This document shows positions 36,534-45,445 of a stretch of 64,000 bases of DNA, piece by piece. The notes under the pieces are model-generated. The model did no database searches. It saw nothing but the letters and a program-made list of their open reading frames with translations, and was not told where the DNA came from. Position numbers and translations under genes: made by a program. This DNA is from Pseudomonadota bacterium (GTDB lineage Bacteria > Pseudomonadota > Alphaproteobacteria > Rhizobiales > Hyphomicrobiaceae): contig JAFECG010000019.1 in NCBI GenBank assembly GCA_018242215.1, positions 310,001 through 374,000 of the forward strand. The letters are read 5' to 3'. Position 1 is the stretch's first letter, and each line of letters opens with the position of its first letter.

Positions 36534-38711
36534 TCAGATCGTTTGCAACCGTGCGTCGCCTTCGGCGTTCGTGACCCGCGAGACCACGGTTCCGCGCTCC
36601 CTGTATAGCACGAAATCTACCGATCCTTCGCCAACACGGAGATTGCTGATTGATATTTCATCAAGCTGCTTCGGTAGGCGCGGCGTCGTCAGCGTCACGG
36701 TGTGGGATGCGCCGTCGATCCGCAAACCGAGCAAGGAGCTTAAGATATGGAGCATTGAGCCGCTCGCCCAGGCCTGAGGCGCACAAGCCACAGGATAGAG
36801 GGTCGGTGGCCGACCGACGCGCCGTCGAAAGCCGCAAAAGAGTTCGGGCAGCCGTTGATTCTCCATATTCAGCGCGGCATTGAGCAAGCCGTCGAAGATC
36901 GTCTCGACACCGTTCCCGCGGCCGTACCGTGCGAAACCGGCAGCGATCATGGCGTTGTCGTGCGGCCAGACAGAGCCGTTATGGTAAGACATCGGGTTAT
37001 ATCTGGCCTCGGATGCCGCGATCGTCCGGATTCCCCAGCCCGAATAGAAATTAGCTGACAGCATTTCCTTGAGCACTGATGCTGCGCGGTCAGGCGCCGC
37101 AATGCCGGTGCTCAGAACATGACCCGCATTGCTCGAGCGCGTGCGGACAGGCCTTTTATTGCCGTCGAGTGCGAGCGCGTAAATGCGGAGATCATCCAGC
37201 CAAAAGGTATCCTCGAATCTCTGGCGCAGCGTTTCGGCCTGTTGCGAAAGTTCGAGCGACAGCCTTTCATTTCCCTGATGAGACGCCATGCGCGCAGCGT
37301 AGATTTTTGCCGCATAGACGTACCCTTGCACTTCTACGAGCGCGAGAGGTCCTTCGGCCAAGCTTCCGTCACTATTGAAGACGGCGTCCTGGCTGTCCTT
37401 CCATGCCTGGTTGGAAAGACCATTCTCGGTCTCCCGCGCATATTCCACAAAGCCATCGCCGTCAGGATCGCCCGGTCCGTTTATCCATTCGAGCGCACGA
37501 AGAACTGCGGGCCATATCTCGTCCAAAAAGGCTTTATCGCAGGTCGCCTCCATGTAGGCGCCGGCCAGGACGATGAAGAGCGGAGTCGAGTCCACGCTGC
37601 CGTAATAGAGTCCGAAGGGAACTTCGCGCAGTGCCGCCATTTCTCCGCCGCGCATCTCGTGCAGAATTTTTCCAGGCTGGGCGTCGGCATCGGGATCGAA
37701 GCTCTGGGCCTGATATCGCGCCAATCGGCGCAATATGCCTTTGGCAATCGATGGATCGAGCCAAAGCACCTGAAGGCCCGTGATGAGGGCATCCCGTCCG
37801 AACGTGGTCGAATACCAGGGCGTGCCCGCATAAGGATAGGGACCATCCGCAGTGCTGGTCGTGAGAATTCTCAGGTCAGAAAGTGCGCGCTTCAGGACAT
37901 TATCGAGATGGGGATCGGAGACACTTATGTCCGTTTCCAGCAGGTGGGTTCGACGAATGGATCGTCGCGCGTCTCTGAGGCCTTTGGCGTAAGAGCAGGC
38001 TGGCGGGAAGGTGCCGGCGTCGGCGTTAGCGGAAAGGAAGATCCGTCGTGACTCTTTAGGAGGAATATCGAGATAGAAAAGGGCCGAGGTGTCCTTCAGG
38101 AGATCGGGTTCCGGATCTATGTGTATCTCGCTCTTCCGGACGACGTCGTCCAGTCCGGTGTAGGTAAACACGACTGATCGAGGCGACTCGACGTGACGCC
38201 TCAGCGTTCCGCGTTTTTTGCGGCGCTCGCCACGAACTTCGAAGATGTCGGCGAAATCGCAATCGAAGACGATCGAAAGGGGCAACCGAAGACCGGTGGT
38301 GCCGTGGTTCGTGACGACGAGCCGTTGGCGGAGGCTCGCGTCGCGGACATAAGTCGTTCGATAGAGGTGCACGATGTCCTTATGAAGCCACAGGCCTCCG
38401 TCGACGTAGACGTCGCCGTTCGTCAGATCGCAACAGAGCTGCAGGTCATCGCCGTCCAGCGTCGATCCCAACAGAAGGGGAGCGCACCGCCCTACAAGCA
38501 ACTCGAGTCGCGAGAGGTGGCGCGTATCCTTGAAAAAGAGCCCGCTCGAGGAATTGCCGAACGCACCTATGTCGCCATGTGCGTCGATAATCGCGAATGC
38601 GTCATCGTGCTTGAGTGTTTCATGGGCTCGGGGCGAGCTGTCTGCGCCGGCATGAACGCGCTCAGCTGCATGCTCGCCAAAGTTCGGCCGAGCCTCTGGC
38701 GTCATTGCCAT
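36534..38711 (-). CDS. Amylo-alpha-1,6-glucosidase-type (glycogen debranching) enzyme
   Basis: A protein of 725 residues with an N-terminal glycogen-debranching-like domain (GDE_N, starting near DDAFAIIDAHGDIGAFGN) and a C-terminal alpha/alpha-toroid of the glycoside hydrolase 15/amylo-alpha-1,6-glucosidase type. Conserved barrel segments are YAGTPWYSTTFGRDALITGL, EMRGGEMA, DGDGFVEYA and YHNGSVWPHDNAMIAAGFAR. The ATG at 38711 (GGAG 7 bases upstream) is favoured. This family debranches glycogen or acts on other alpha-glucans and mannans. It lies 77 bases downstream of a GT4 glycosyltransferase, in the same direction, a frequent pairing in Hyphomicrobiales. The glucan substrate is not fixed by the sequence. 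Confidence 0.88.
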   Translation of the reverse strand: MAMTPEARPNFGEHAAERVHAGADSSPRAHETLKHDDAFAIIDAHGDIGAFGNSSSGLFFKDTRHLSRLELLVGRCAPLLLGSTLDGDDLQLCCDLTNGDVYVDGGLWLHKDIVHLYRTTYVRDASLRQRLVVTNHGTTGLRLPLSIVFDCDFADIFEVRGERRKKRGTLRRHVESPRSVVFTYTGLDDVVRKSEIHIDPEPDLLKDTSALFYLDIPPKESRRIFLSANADAGTFPPACSYAKGLRDARRSIRRTHLLETDISVSDPHLDNVLKRALSDLRILTTSTADGPYPYAGTPWYSTTFGRDALITGLQVLWLDPSIAKGILRRLARYQAQSFDPDADAQPGKILHEMRGGEMAALREVPFGLYYGSVDSTPLFIVLAGAYMEATCDKAFLDEIWPAVLRALEWINGPGDPDGDGFVEYARETENGLSNQAWKDSQDAVFNSDGSLAEGPLALVEVQGYVYAAKIYAARMASHQGNERLSLELSQQAETLRQRFEDTFWLDDLRIYALALDGNKRPVRTRSSNAGHVLSTGIAAPDRAASVLKEMLSANFYSGWGIRTIAASEARYNPMSYHNGSVWPHDNAMIAAGFARYGRGNGVETIFDGLLNAALNMENQRLPELFCGFRRRVGRPPTLYPVACAPQAWASGSMLHILSSLLGLRIDGASHTVTLTTPRLPKQLDEISISNLRVGEGSVDFVLYRERGTVVSRVTNAEGDARLQTI

Positions 38712-38788
38712 GGGAACTCCATTCAAGTGAGACCGCACCGAACCCTATAGGCTCTATGGAGCGCTGGCCACCGCGGCGGTGGACAATC

Positions 38789-39880
38789 TCAGTTGATGAG
38801 AGCCTGGTATTCGGAGCCGACCGTCTCGTCATTGGAGGGGACCAAGCGCGGCGTGCGCATGAATGCCCGCGCGTAGAGCGACTCATAGGACCGCGCCATT
38901 GCCGAAGCGGTAAACCGCTTCTCAAATTGCTGTCGGACCCTTCCTCTATCGAGACCAAGGAGGCTTGGCACCGCCGCGATCGCTGCTTCGATATCGTTGG
39001 CGATAAACCCGGTAATTCCTTCGTCGATGACCTCGCGGACGGACCCATGATCGAATGCGAGCACGGGTGTGCCACACGCCATAGCTTCGATCATCACCAT
39101 CCCGAAAGGTTCCGGCCAGTCTATCGGGAAAAGGAGCGCGGACGCTTCTCCAAGGAAAGACGATTTTTCGCCGTCGCTGATCTCGCCGATATATTCGACG
39201 CCTTCCGTCTTCAACAGCGGGGCAATCGCCTTTTCGAAATACTCGACGTCGACAGCATCGACTTTGGCGGCGATCTTAAGCGGAAAGCCGACCGCGCGAG
39301 CAATCTCAATGGCGCGATCGACGCGCTTCTCGGGCGAAATTCGTCCGAGGAAAGCGAGATAGCCGCCATGCGGATGAAGAACCGGCTTATGAAGGCTCTG
39401 CGGCAACCCGTGATAAACGGTTCCCGCAAAATTTGCGAAAGGTATCGGACGGCGCTGGGCGTTCGAGATCGATACGACGCTCATCTCCGGAAATGCCCGA
39501 TAGAGCTTTTGCAGATCAGGGAGGTCCTGCCGTCCGTGAAGCGTCGTGAGCGTTTTCTCCGCGATCGTCCGAAAAATCGGGAAATGGAATTGATCGATAT
39601 GAAAGTGCAGGACGTCGAAATCCGCTTCCATTCGGCGAACCCGGTCCAGCATCATCATGTAGTAGGGAATGGGATCTCTAACATCGGGATCTGAGCGCAA
39701 AGAGCATTCGCAGCAAGAGACGAGTTTCGCCGAAGTTTCCGAGTCGCCGCTAGCGAAGAGCGTTACATCGTGTCCACGATGAACGAGTTCTTCAGTCAGA
39801 TATGAGACGACGCGTTCGGTACCTCCGTAAAATTTGGGTGGGACACTCTCAGTCAAAGGCGCAACTTGTGCGATTTTCAT
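38789..39880 (-). CDS. GT4-family glycosyltransferase
   Basis: A 363-residue glycosyltransferase of family 4 with the GT-B fold. The N-terminal domain starts MKIAQVAPLTESVPPKFYGG and includes GGTERVVSYLTEELVHRGHDV, which is typical of the acceptor domain. The C-terminal nucleotide-sugar domain has FLGRISPEKRVDRAIEIA and the catalytic EX7E region PFGMVMIEAMACGTPVLAFD. It is encoded upstream of a debranching-type enzyme in the same operon, suggesting glucan synthesis and remodelling together (inference). Donor and acceptor are unknown. Confidence 0.88.
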   Translation of the reverse strand: MKIAQVAPLTESVPPKFYGGTERVVSYLTEELVHRGHDVTLFASGDSETSAKLVSCCECSLRSDPDVRDPIPYYMMMLDRVRRMEADFDVLHFHIDQFHFPIFRTIAEKTLTTLHGRQDLPDLQKLYRAFPEMSVVSISNAQRRPIPFANFAGTVYHGLPQSLHKPVLHPHGGYLAFLGRISPEKRVDRAIEIARAVGFPLKIAAKVDAVDVEYFEKAIAPLLKTEGVEYIGEISDGEKSSFLGEASALLFPIDWPEPFGMVMIEAMACGTPVLAFDHGSVREVIDEGITGFIANDIEAAIAAVPSLLGLDRGRVRQQFEKRFTASAMARSYESLYARAFMRTPRLVPSNDETVGSEYQALIN

Positions 39881-40069
39881 ACGCGGCCCTTTCGACGCTC
39901 CGGTTCCGGGCGACTTAACGTTATGACGCAGAAATTGTTCCGGAAGTCCGGTGCACGTCGGCGTCGGCGTCTCTCGTTCCGATTTCTTCCGAAGACGAAG
40001 GAACCTTAGCCGAGGACATTAGTAAGTGTTGCGGTGACTGGTGGGGTGGCGGAAAAGCGAGAAACGAGC

Positions 40070-40606
40070 ATGAAACTTCGCACGGAAGGCGCCTTCGTGC
40101 TGGCGTTGCTTTGCATCGTTTCCGCCGGCTCCTTCACCTACACGTACGCGCAAGAGGCTTCTCCGACTCCCGCGCCCACGCCGGATGTAAATGCGAAAGC
40201 AGCTGCTCCGGCACCCGCCGCGCCTGCTGCCGCGCCTGCGGCGAAGGTCGAAACGCCAGCGGTTCTCGTCGACGACAAGCACGTCGAGAGCATTCTCGGG
40301 AAGAGCATCTTATCATCTTCGGGAGAGACGCTCGGGAACGTTACAGACATTCTGGTCGATGGTGATGGACACGTCCGGGCGGCGATCGTGGATTTTGGCG
40401 GCTTTCTGGGCGTAGGGGTTAGAAAGCTTGCCGTAGCTTGGTCGGCACTCCATTTCGTCCAAGGCAAGTCGGCGATAACGGCGGTCCTCGACATGAACAA
40501 GGATCAACTTCGCGGCGCACCGGAATATCGCGCGGGCGATCCTATCGTCATAGTGGGCGCGGCGCCGAAGCCATCAGGTCCATCTTCACCTGATCAAAAA
40601 AAATGA
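40070..40606 (+). CDS. Secreted PRC-barrel domain protein
   Basis: A 178-residue protein with an N-terminal signal (MKLRTEGAFVLALLCIVSAG), a low-complexity Ala/Pro linker at about residues 32-62, and a PRC-barrel domain: SILGKSILSSSGETLGNVTD, then ILVDGDGHVRAAIVDFGG and RKLAVAWSAL. PRC barrels occur in photosynthetic reaction-centre H subunits, RimM and many export-directed proteins of alphaproteobacteria, where the role is often adhesion or envelope stress. The start at ATG 40070 is chosen because it gives a clean signal peptide. It is followed 27 bases later by an MFS transporter gene on the same strand. Confidence 0.82.
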   Translation: MKLRTEGAFVLALLCIVSAGSFTYTYAQEASPTPAPTPDVNAKAAAPAPAAPAAAPAAKVETPAVLVDDKHVESILGKSILSSSGETLGNVTDILVDGDGHVRAAIVDFGGFLGVGVRKLAVAWSALHFVQGKSAITAVLDMNKDQLRGAPEYRAGDPIVIVGAAPKPSGPSSPDQKK

Positions 40607-40633
40607 GTCCTTGCGGGAGGACGGTGAAGAGAG

Positions 40634-41866
40634 ATGGCCGCCCCTGATCTGTCGCGTACTCCCCGTGCCCGAAGAAGAAGGGGTGCCATCGGTCTCGACT
40701 GGTTTTCGTTTTTTCTCGCCGACGTTCAGACCTGTTTCGGTCCGTTCATGGCCGTTTATCTCACGAGTGAGAAATGGGCGAACTCCGATATCGGCCTTAT
40801 GCTAACGGTCGGAAGCATTATCGGGCTCGCCGGACAAATTCCTGCGGGGATGCTTATCGACGCGACACAGCGCGAACGGCTGATAGCGGCGATCGCGGTT
40901 GCCTGCGTCGGTTTGAGCGCGCTCTTCATCGCACTCTCATCCCGCTTTCTCTTCGTTATTCTCTCCCAGATCCTGCACGTTGCCGCGAGTGTCTGCATCG
41001 GGCCGGCATTGGCGGCGATGAGCCTGGGCCTGGTGGGCCATTCACATTTGGGGCTGCGTCTTGGCCGGAATGCACAGTTCGCGTCTGCCGGAAGCATCTT
41101 CGCAATCATCGTGATGGGAGGCTCAGGATATTTCCTGTCGAGCCAAGCGGTTTTTTTTATGACGACCGCAATGACGATCCCGGCACTTCTGGCGCTTTCG
41201 CTGGTATCGTCGCGCGATCAGTATCATCATCGTCCGATCAATCAGCAAAACGCACCCTATTCCGTCGTTTCGGCGCTTCGGACGCTCGCTACCAATCGCG
41301 ACCTTCGCGTGCTCGCAATCGGTGTCTTCTTCTTTCATCTCGCCAACGCCGGGCTCATGCCATTGGCGGCGAGCATCATAACAATGCGTTCCGAACAGGA
41401 CGCGACCATTCTCGTCGCGCTTTGCCTGATCATCCCCCAACTCGTGGTCACGGCGAGTTCCGCGCGGATCGGGAACCGCGCCGACGTCAGTGGCCGAAAG
41501 CCGCTATTGCTGTGCGCTTTCGCCGCTCTGTTTCTGAGAGCTCTCCTTCTGGGCTTTTTTCGTGAGCCCGTTGCATTCGTTGCCTTGCAGATTTTCGACG
41601 GGATCTCCGCGGCGATCATTGGCGTTTTGGTTTCCGTTTGTGTCGCCGATCTCACGGAAGAATCGCACAATTTTAACCTAGCCCTTGGCATCGTCGGCGC
41701 GGCGATGGGGCTCGGGGCCGCCGCGAGCACAATCATCGTTGGAGATCTTGCCGACTGGGCCGGCGCCCCCGTTGCGTTTATTTCCATGTCGATCATTGCG
41801 TTCGTCGGGTTGATCGTCGTGGGAATTTACCTGCCGGAGACCAAGCCGGAAATCGCGGTCGATTGA
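40634..41866 (+). CDS. Major facilitator superfamily transporter
   Basis: A 410-residue protein with 12 predicted helices. The N-terminal half has the MFS loop 2-3 motif region GMLIDATQRERLIA and helices such as GLMLTVGSIIGLAGQIPAGM; the C-terminal half carries the matching ARIGNRADVSGRKPLLLCAF segment. It is a proton-coupled transporter of unknown substrate. The start lies 27 bases after the PRC-barrel gene and the stop is close to the ABC exporter, so the three are probably transcribed together. The MFS plus ABC pairing suggests one exported compound served by two pumps, or a broad detoxification unit (inference). Confidence 0.9.
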   Translation: MAAPDLSRTPRARRRRGAIGLDWFSFFLADVQTCFGPFMAVYLTSEKWANSDIGLMLTVGSIIGLAGQIPAGMLIDATQRERLIAAIAVACVGLSALFIALSSRFLFVILSQILHVAASVCIGPALAAMSLGLVGHSHLGLRLGRNAQFASAGSIFAIIVMGGSGYFLSSQAVFFMTTAMTIPALLALSLVSSRDQYHHRPINQQNAPYSVVSALRTLATNRDLRVLAIGVFFFHLANAGLMPLAASIITMRSEQDATILVALCLIIPQLVVTASSARIGNRADVSGRKPLLLCAFAALFLRALLLGFFREPVAFVALQIFDGISAAIIGVLVSVCVADLTEESHNFNLALGIVGAAMGLGAAASTIIVGDLADWAGAPVAFISMSIIAFVGLIVVGIYLPETKPEIAVD

Positions 41867-41964
41867 CGAATTGCGACGAAACGTACCGCTTTTCCAATGA
41901 ACTCCTGCGCTCCGGCCAAGTTAGCCCTGGAGTGCTTGTGGCCGACCGTGGAGACAGATGGGCG

Positions 41965-43734
41965 ATGCCAGAAATTTCGGGGTATTCGGAACGGCCATTC
42001 CGGTTCGTTCGGGACACATTGGCGAAATACAAGCTTTCTCACCTTGTTATATTTTTCGCGGTTTTGGGGGCTGTGACGTGTTCGGTTTCGACGCAGTATG
42101 CGGTCAAGTACCTTGTTGACGCGTTGGCGAAATCCGCTCACGGCCAAGAGGTCTGGATCGCATTCTTCTTCGTCGTGGCTCTCATTGCGGCGGATAATTC
42201 GCTGTGGCGCGTCGCTGCCTGGGTCAGCCACTCGGCTTTCGTGAACGTCTCCGGCAGCGTGAGGCGTAAGCTTTTCAAAGATCTGACGGGGCATCCGCCG
42301 AGCTTCTTCGTCAATCAGAATGCCGGTTCGCTGACGAGCCGGATTACGGCCACTTCGAATGCCCTCTATACCGCGGAAACGCTGATTACGTTCAACGCCC
42401 TGCCGCCTCTCATCGCGACGATCGTTGCCATTTTCTTTCTTGCGACCGTGAGCGTCTCGATGGCGCTCTGCCTTATGGCGGTCGTCGGGGTCGTGGTCAC
42501 GGTGATCTTCCGCTGGGCGGCACAAGGCAAGTCGCTTCACCGTATTTATGCCGAGGATGCAGCCGCAGTCGATGGTGAGATGATCGACATCGTTTCGAAT
42601 ATTACGCTGGTGAAGACGTTCGGGCGCATCAAAGGTGAGCGCCTTCGGCTGGCAAGCGTCGTCAGCCGAGAAATGAGATCTCGTCGGGATAGCCTCTATT
42701 ATCTCGAAAGACTTCGGATCTTCCATGCGATCGCAACCGCTGTTCTGACGTGCGGACTGCTTTTTTGGGCGATCTCCCTTTGGCAGAATGGCAAAGCTTC
42801 GCCCGGTGACGTCATCCTGGTGTGCACGCTTGGTCTTTCGATCCTCAGCGCGACACGAGACTTGGCGGTAGCTCTCGTCGACGTAACGCAGCATTTGGCG
42901 CGCTTGTCCGAGGCCCTGTCGAAGCTGCTCGTCCGCAGTCCGGACATCGTTCGCGACGGCCAAATGGAAGAGACCGGAACGAATTGCGCTCTGGAGTTCC
43001 GCGATATCGATTTCTCATACCCGGGCAGCAAGCAGGTTTTCTCTGCTCTCAATTTCCAGATCGAGGTCGGTTCCAGGGTCGGCGTCATCGGTCCATCGGG
43101 CGCGGGCAAATCGACCATGTTCTCTCTTGTGCAGGGGTTCTACGCTCCTCAAGCCGGCTCGATCTTGATGTACGGTCAGGATATCAGCCGAATGTCGGAT
43201 GAAGCATTGCGCAAGCTGGTGGCTGTTGTGCCGCAGGATGTTTCGCTGTTCCACCGGACGCTCCGGGAAAACATTCGCTATGGACGCCCCACCGCAACTG
43301 ATGACGAAGTGTGGCGGGCGGCCGAGATGGCGCGTTGCGACACCTTCATTCAGCAATTTCCCGACGGCCTCGATACGATCGTCGGTGATAAGGGGGCCAA
43401 GCTCTCCGGCGGGCAACGCCAGCGTATCGCGATTGCCCGAGCGTTCCTTAAAGATGCTCCTATCTTGCTTCTCGACGAAGCAACATCCGCCCTCGATCCG
43501 CATTCCGAAGAGCTCATCCGGGAAGCGCTCAACACGCTGATGCGTGGCAGAACCGTCATCGCGATCGCCCATCGCCTCGCCACGTTGCGGACCTTCGACC
43601 GCATTTTGGTGATCCAGAACGGGCAAGTCGTTCAGGATGGAGCGCCGGATCTCCTGCTCAGCAAGGCGGGTGCTTACAAATCGCTCGTCGATTTGGAAGT
43701 TGGCCGCCTGCGGGGGGTGGACGTCGCCGCTTGA
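41965..43734 (+). CDS. ABC exporter, fused permease and ATPase (type IV fold)
   Basis: A half-transporter of about 589 residues from ATG 41965; a longer start at TTG 41863, which would overlap the MFS stop, cannot be excluded. Residues up to about 320 carry six helices (FAVLGAVTCSVSTQYAVKYL first). The ATPase domain has Walker A GPSGAGKST at about 376, signature LSGGQ at 480, Walker B ILLLDEATSALD at about 500, D-loop and H-loop IAIAHRLATL. It works as a homodimer, similar to MsbA-type or drug/lipid exporters. Substrate unknown. It is likely co-transcribed with the MFS gene upstream. Confidence 0.9.
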   Translation: MPEISGYSERPFRFVRDTLAKYKLSHLVIFFAVLGAVTCSVSTQYAVKYLVDALAKSAHGQEVWIAFFFVVALIAADNSLWRVAAWVSHSAFVNVSGSVRRKLFKDLTGHPPSFFVNQNAGSLTSRITATSNALYTAETLITFNALPPLIATIVAIFFLATVSVSMALCLMAVVGVVVTVIFRWAAQGKSLHRIYAEDAAAVDGEMIDIVSNITLVKTFGRIKGERLRLASVVSREMRSRRDSLYYLERLRIFHAIATAVLTCGLLFWAISLWQNGKASPGDVILVCTLGLSILSATRDLAVALVDVTQHLARLSEALSKLLVRSPDIVRDGQMEETGTNCALEFRDIDFSYPGSKQVFSALNFQIEVGSRVGVIGPSGAGKSTMFSLVQGFYAPQAGSILMYGQDISRMSDEALRKLVAVVPQDVSLFHRTLRENIRYGRPTATDDEVWRAAEMARCDTFIQQFPDGLDTIVGDKGAKLSGGQRQRIAIARAFLKDAPILLLDEATSALDPHSEELIREALNTLMRGRTVIAIAHRLATLRTFDRILVIQNGQVVQDGAPDLLLSKAGAYKSLVDLEVGRLRGVDVAA

Positions 43735-43837
43735 GAAAACCCCGGCTTCCCCGTGCCAATTGAAATTTGACCGCGTGCGCGGGCGACACGGGCACGACTG
43801 CCGCGACGCCCCGTGATCCGGCATCTCCGGGCGAGAT

Positions 43838-44029
43838 TTATGGGGTGGTGCTCTGGTGAGCGGGAGTGACGGTTGCTCCCGTTTGTTGCTGAGGCGTGGC
43901 ACGCAGGAACGCAATTACGAAGCCCCCCAGGATCAGCGCCGTTAAAATCGTCGAAATGATCAGCACGCGAAAATTGGTTTTTCGAGGCGAGGCTTGGCGC
44001 ACCTCGGTCGGCGTCCGCTTCTCGTTCAT
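43838..44029 (-). CDS. Small single-pass membrane protein, 63 aa
   Basis: A 63-residue protein with a basic N-terminus (MNEKRTPTEVRQASPRKTNF), one helix at about residues 23-43 (VLIISTILTALILGGFVIAF) and a Thr/Gln-rich tail. It starts 3 bases after the stop of the upstream COX IV-like peptide gene, so they form a two-gene unit. No family recognised. Confidence 0.6.
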   Translation of the reverse strand: MNEKRTPTEVRQASPRKTNFRVLIISTILTALILGGFVIAFLRATPQQQTGATVTPAHQSTTP

Positions 44030-44032
44030 TGA

Positions 44033-44161
44033 TCACCTTACCAGGAAGAAAGCGAGGAGTGCCAAGATCACTGCGACGTGGGCCACAAACAATCCCACCC
44101 CTCGCAAAAAGGTTCGATAGTTACGAACGTGCTCGTCGAACTCGGCTGCGTTCGGCGACAT
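44033..44161 (-). CDS. Aa3-type cytochrome c oxidase subunit IV-like peptide
   Basis: A 42-residue peptide with a polar start (MSPNAAEFDEHVRNYRTFLR) and one membrane helix (GVGLFVAHVAVILALLAFFL). The pattern of a D/E-H-x-x-x-Y element before a single helix matches the bacterial aa3-type oxidase subunit IV family (COX4_pro_2), which sits on the edge of the oxidase. It is far from any oxidase operon in this window; whether it joins a real oxidase is unknown. A longer start, at 44239 or 44212, is possible, but the family length favours 44161. Confidence 0.6.
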   Translation of the reverse strand: MSPNAAEFDEHVRNYRTFLRGVGLFVAHVAVILALLAFFLVR

Positions 44162-44593
44162 CTTTGGATCATTGATACCTCTCCGATCACCTTCGGCGCG
44201 GAGGAATTCCATGGAGGTTGGTTCGCGTGCATATGCCATGGTGAACAGCTTTATCTTGAGCTTCGTGAATTAATACACACTGGCGCGATGCGGAGCCCAT
44301 GCACGAGAAGCAAATCCCGGCATATTCTTCCATTCATCTCTATATGGGCTTAACGGACCCTCGACCCTTATCGTTCCAACGCGTCGGCCGATAGCCGTTC
44401 ATGATCCGTGGCGGGCATTTGTCCACGTACCGCACAGCGATGCTTTACGTTGGGTGAGCTTTTGCAGCGATGCGGGAGCGATTAAAATCCAGATCTCGTA
44501 ACGCTTTTTGTAGGCGCGCGCGAATTTCGAGAAGGAACCTGTGCAACACGCGAGGTGTTGGCGATCCAGGGCCCTATTTGGAGAAACCGCGCC
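44162..44593. other. Intergenic stretch between divergent small genes
   Basis: About 430 bases between two divergently transcribed genes with no convincing reading frame. At 44544-44560 the sequence CAACAC-GCGAG-GTGTTG forms a 6-bp inverted repeat, about 35 bases upstream of the right-hand gene, and could be an operator. I see nothing else in it. Confidence 0.4.
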
Positions 44594-44800
44594 GTGCTCG
44601 AACTGGTCTTTACCGTTTGCTCAATCGTCCAAGGAGCGAACTGCCATGAGCTTCAGCCCATCCGGCTGCAGGAGAATACGATGATGGTGGCCTGCCTGAT
44701 GGCCACGCAGATCGAAGGTGCGAAATGGGTCGACGAGCATCCGAACTACTATGTCGTTCGCGCGACGTGCCAGCCGGCCGGTCAGTTTACGAGACTGTGA
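44594..44800 (+). CDS. Small conserved hypothetical protein
   Basis: A 68-residue protein starting at GTG 44594. The sequence reads LELVFTVCSIVQGANCHELQ and ends EHPNYYVVRATCQPAGQFTR. Three or four cysteines (CSI, NCHE, ACLM, ATCQP) are spaced as in a family of small hypotheticals common in Hyphomicrobiales; I recognise the pattern but not a function. It could be a secreted or cytoplasmic cysteine-paired protein. Start is uncertain; longer upstream frame residues look non-coding. Confidence 0.65.
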   Translation: MLELVFTVCSIVQGANCHELQPIRLQENTMMVACLMATQIEGAKWVDEHPNYYVVRATCQPAGQFTRL

Positions 44801-44863
44801 TCCTGATGGCCGAATTTAAGAAAGATCTTCGAGCCCACTGAAGGCCATCGTTAGTAGTCTCAT

Positions 44864-45109
44864 TCAGGCAACTTCATCCACGATCCCAAAGAGGCGGATC
44901 GCGATGTTGCTCATCTCCTGCGGATCCATGTCCGTGCGCGCCGTAGCGAGCGAGAGCACGATCGTCGCTAGAGTTTCTCGCCTGCGGGTGCGGTCAGCAA
45001 CATCTACGGTGTGGGAGACAGCTGCCCAGCTGGTATCGAAAGTCTTTTGAAGGCGGGCGAATTCTTCAGGAGTAAAGGCGCCACGCTGGAGGATTCGATT
45101 AGCGCGCAC
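44864..45109 (-). CDS. Small hypothetical protein, 81 aa
   Basis: An 81-residue protein read from a GTG at 45109 that has a GGAG site at 6 bases. It is helical and polar: RGAFTPEEFARLQKTFDTSW near the start, later RRRETLATIVLSLATARTDM and NIAIRLFGIVDEVA at the end. No signal peptide or membrane helix. No family recognised. It lies downstream of the Crp/Fnr gene on the same strand but behind a terminator at 45278-45304, so it has its own promoter; an inverted repeat sits at 45177-45190, ~70 bases upstream of its start. Confidence 0.55.
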   Translation of the reverse strand: MRANRILQRGAFTPEEFARLQKTFDTSWAAVSHTVDVADRTRRRETLATIVLSLATARTDMDPQEMSNIAIRLFGIVDEVA

Positions 45110-45176
45110 TTGGCACTCCAAATTTCCAAAGAATGTTTCGGGGGGCAGATAAAATGGGGAGAAGAGGGCCGCGTCT

Positions 45177-45190
45177 GTCCGATACCGGAC
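45177..45190. promoter_or_regulatory. Inverted repeat, possible operator A (GTCCG-ATAC-CGGAC)
   Basis: A 5-bp inverted repeat with a 4-base spacer (6 bp arms when the flanking T and A are counted), upstream of the minus-strand gene 44864-45109. A nearly identical copy is at 45426-45439. The location suggests a regulator-binding site. Confidence 0.5.
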
Positions 45191-45277
45191 ATAAGGCCCG
45201 CAATTTTCAGCTTCGCCATTTGGACGCGGGGCAGGCGGGGGAGAGCGCAAGATTTCTCTTCCTGAGCGCCCGCTCGC

Positions 45278-45304
45278 AAAAATGGCCCGACGCGATGTCG
45301 GGCC
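45278..45304 (-). terminator. Intrinsic terminator (minus strand)
   Basis: An 8-bp perfect stem GGCCCGAC/GTCGGGCC with a 5-base loop is followed, on the minus strand, by A then five T residues (45278-45282). It lies 140 bases past the Crp/Fnr stop and most likely ends that transcript. Confidence 0.8.
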
Positions 45305-45425
45305 GAGTGAATATTTTGAAGATAAATCCTCAGGTGCTGAAAGTAAGACTCTTAAAATACTTCACTCGTGCAAACGGCGCTAAGAAGCGCGTAGATTTTT
45401 TGAATGTTTTTTGTGCATGCGGTCC

Positions 45426-45439
45426 GTCCGATAACGGAC
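45426..45439. promoter_or_regulatory. Inverted repeat, possible operator B (GTCCG-ATAA-CGGAC)
   Basis: A 14-base element differing from 45177-45190 at one spacer base. It starts 7 bases beyond the stop codon of the Crp/Fnr gene. It may be an operator of a nearby promoter or a stem in the 3' part of the transcript. Confidence 0.45.
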
Positions 45440-45445
45440 AGAACA

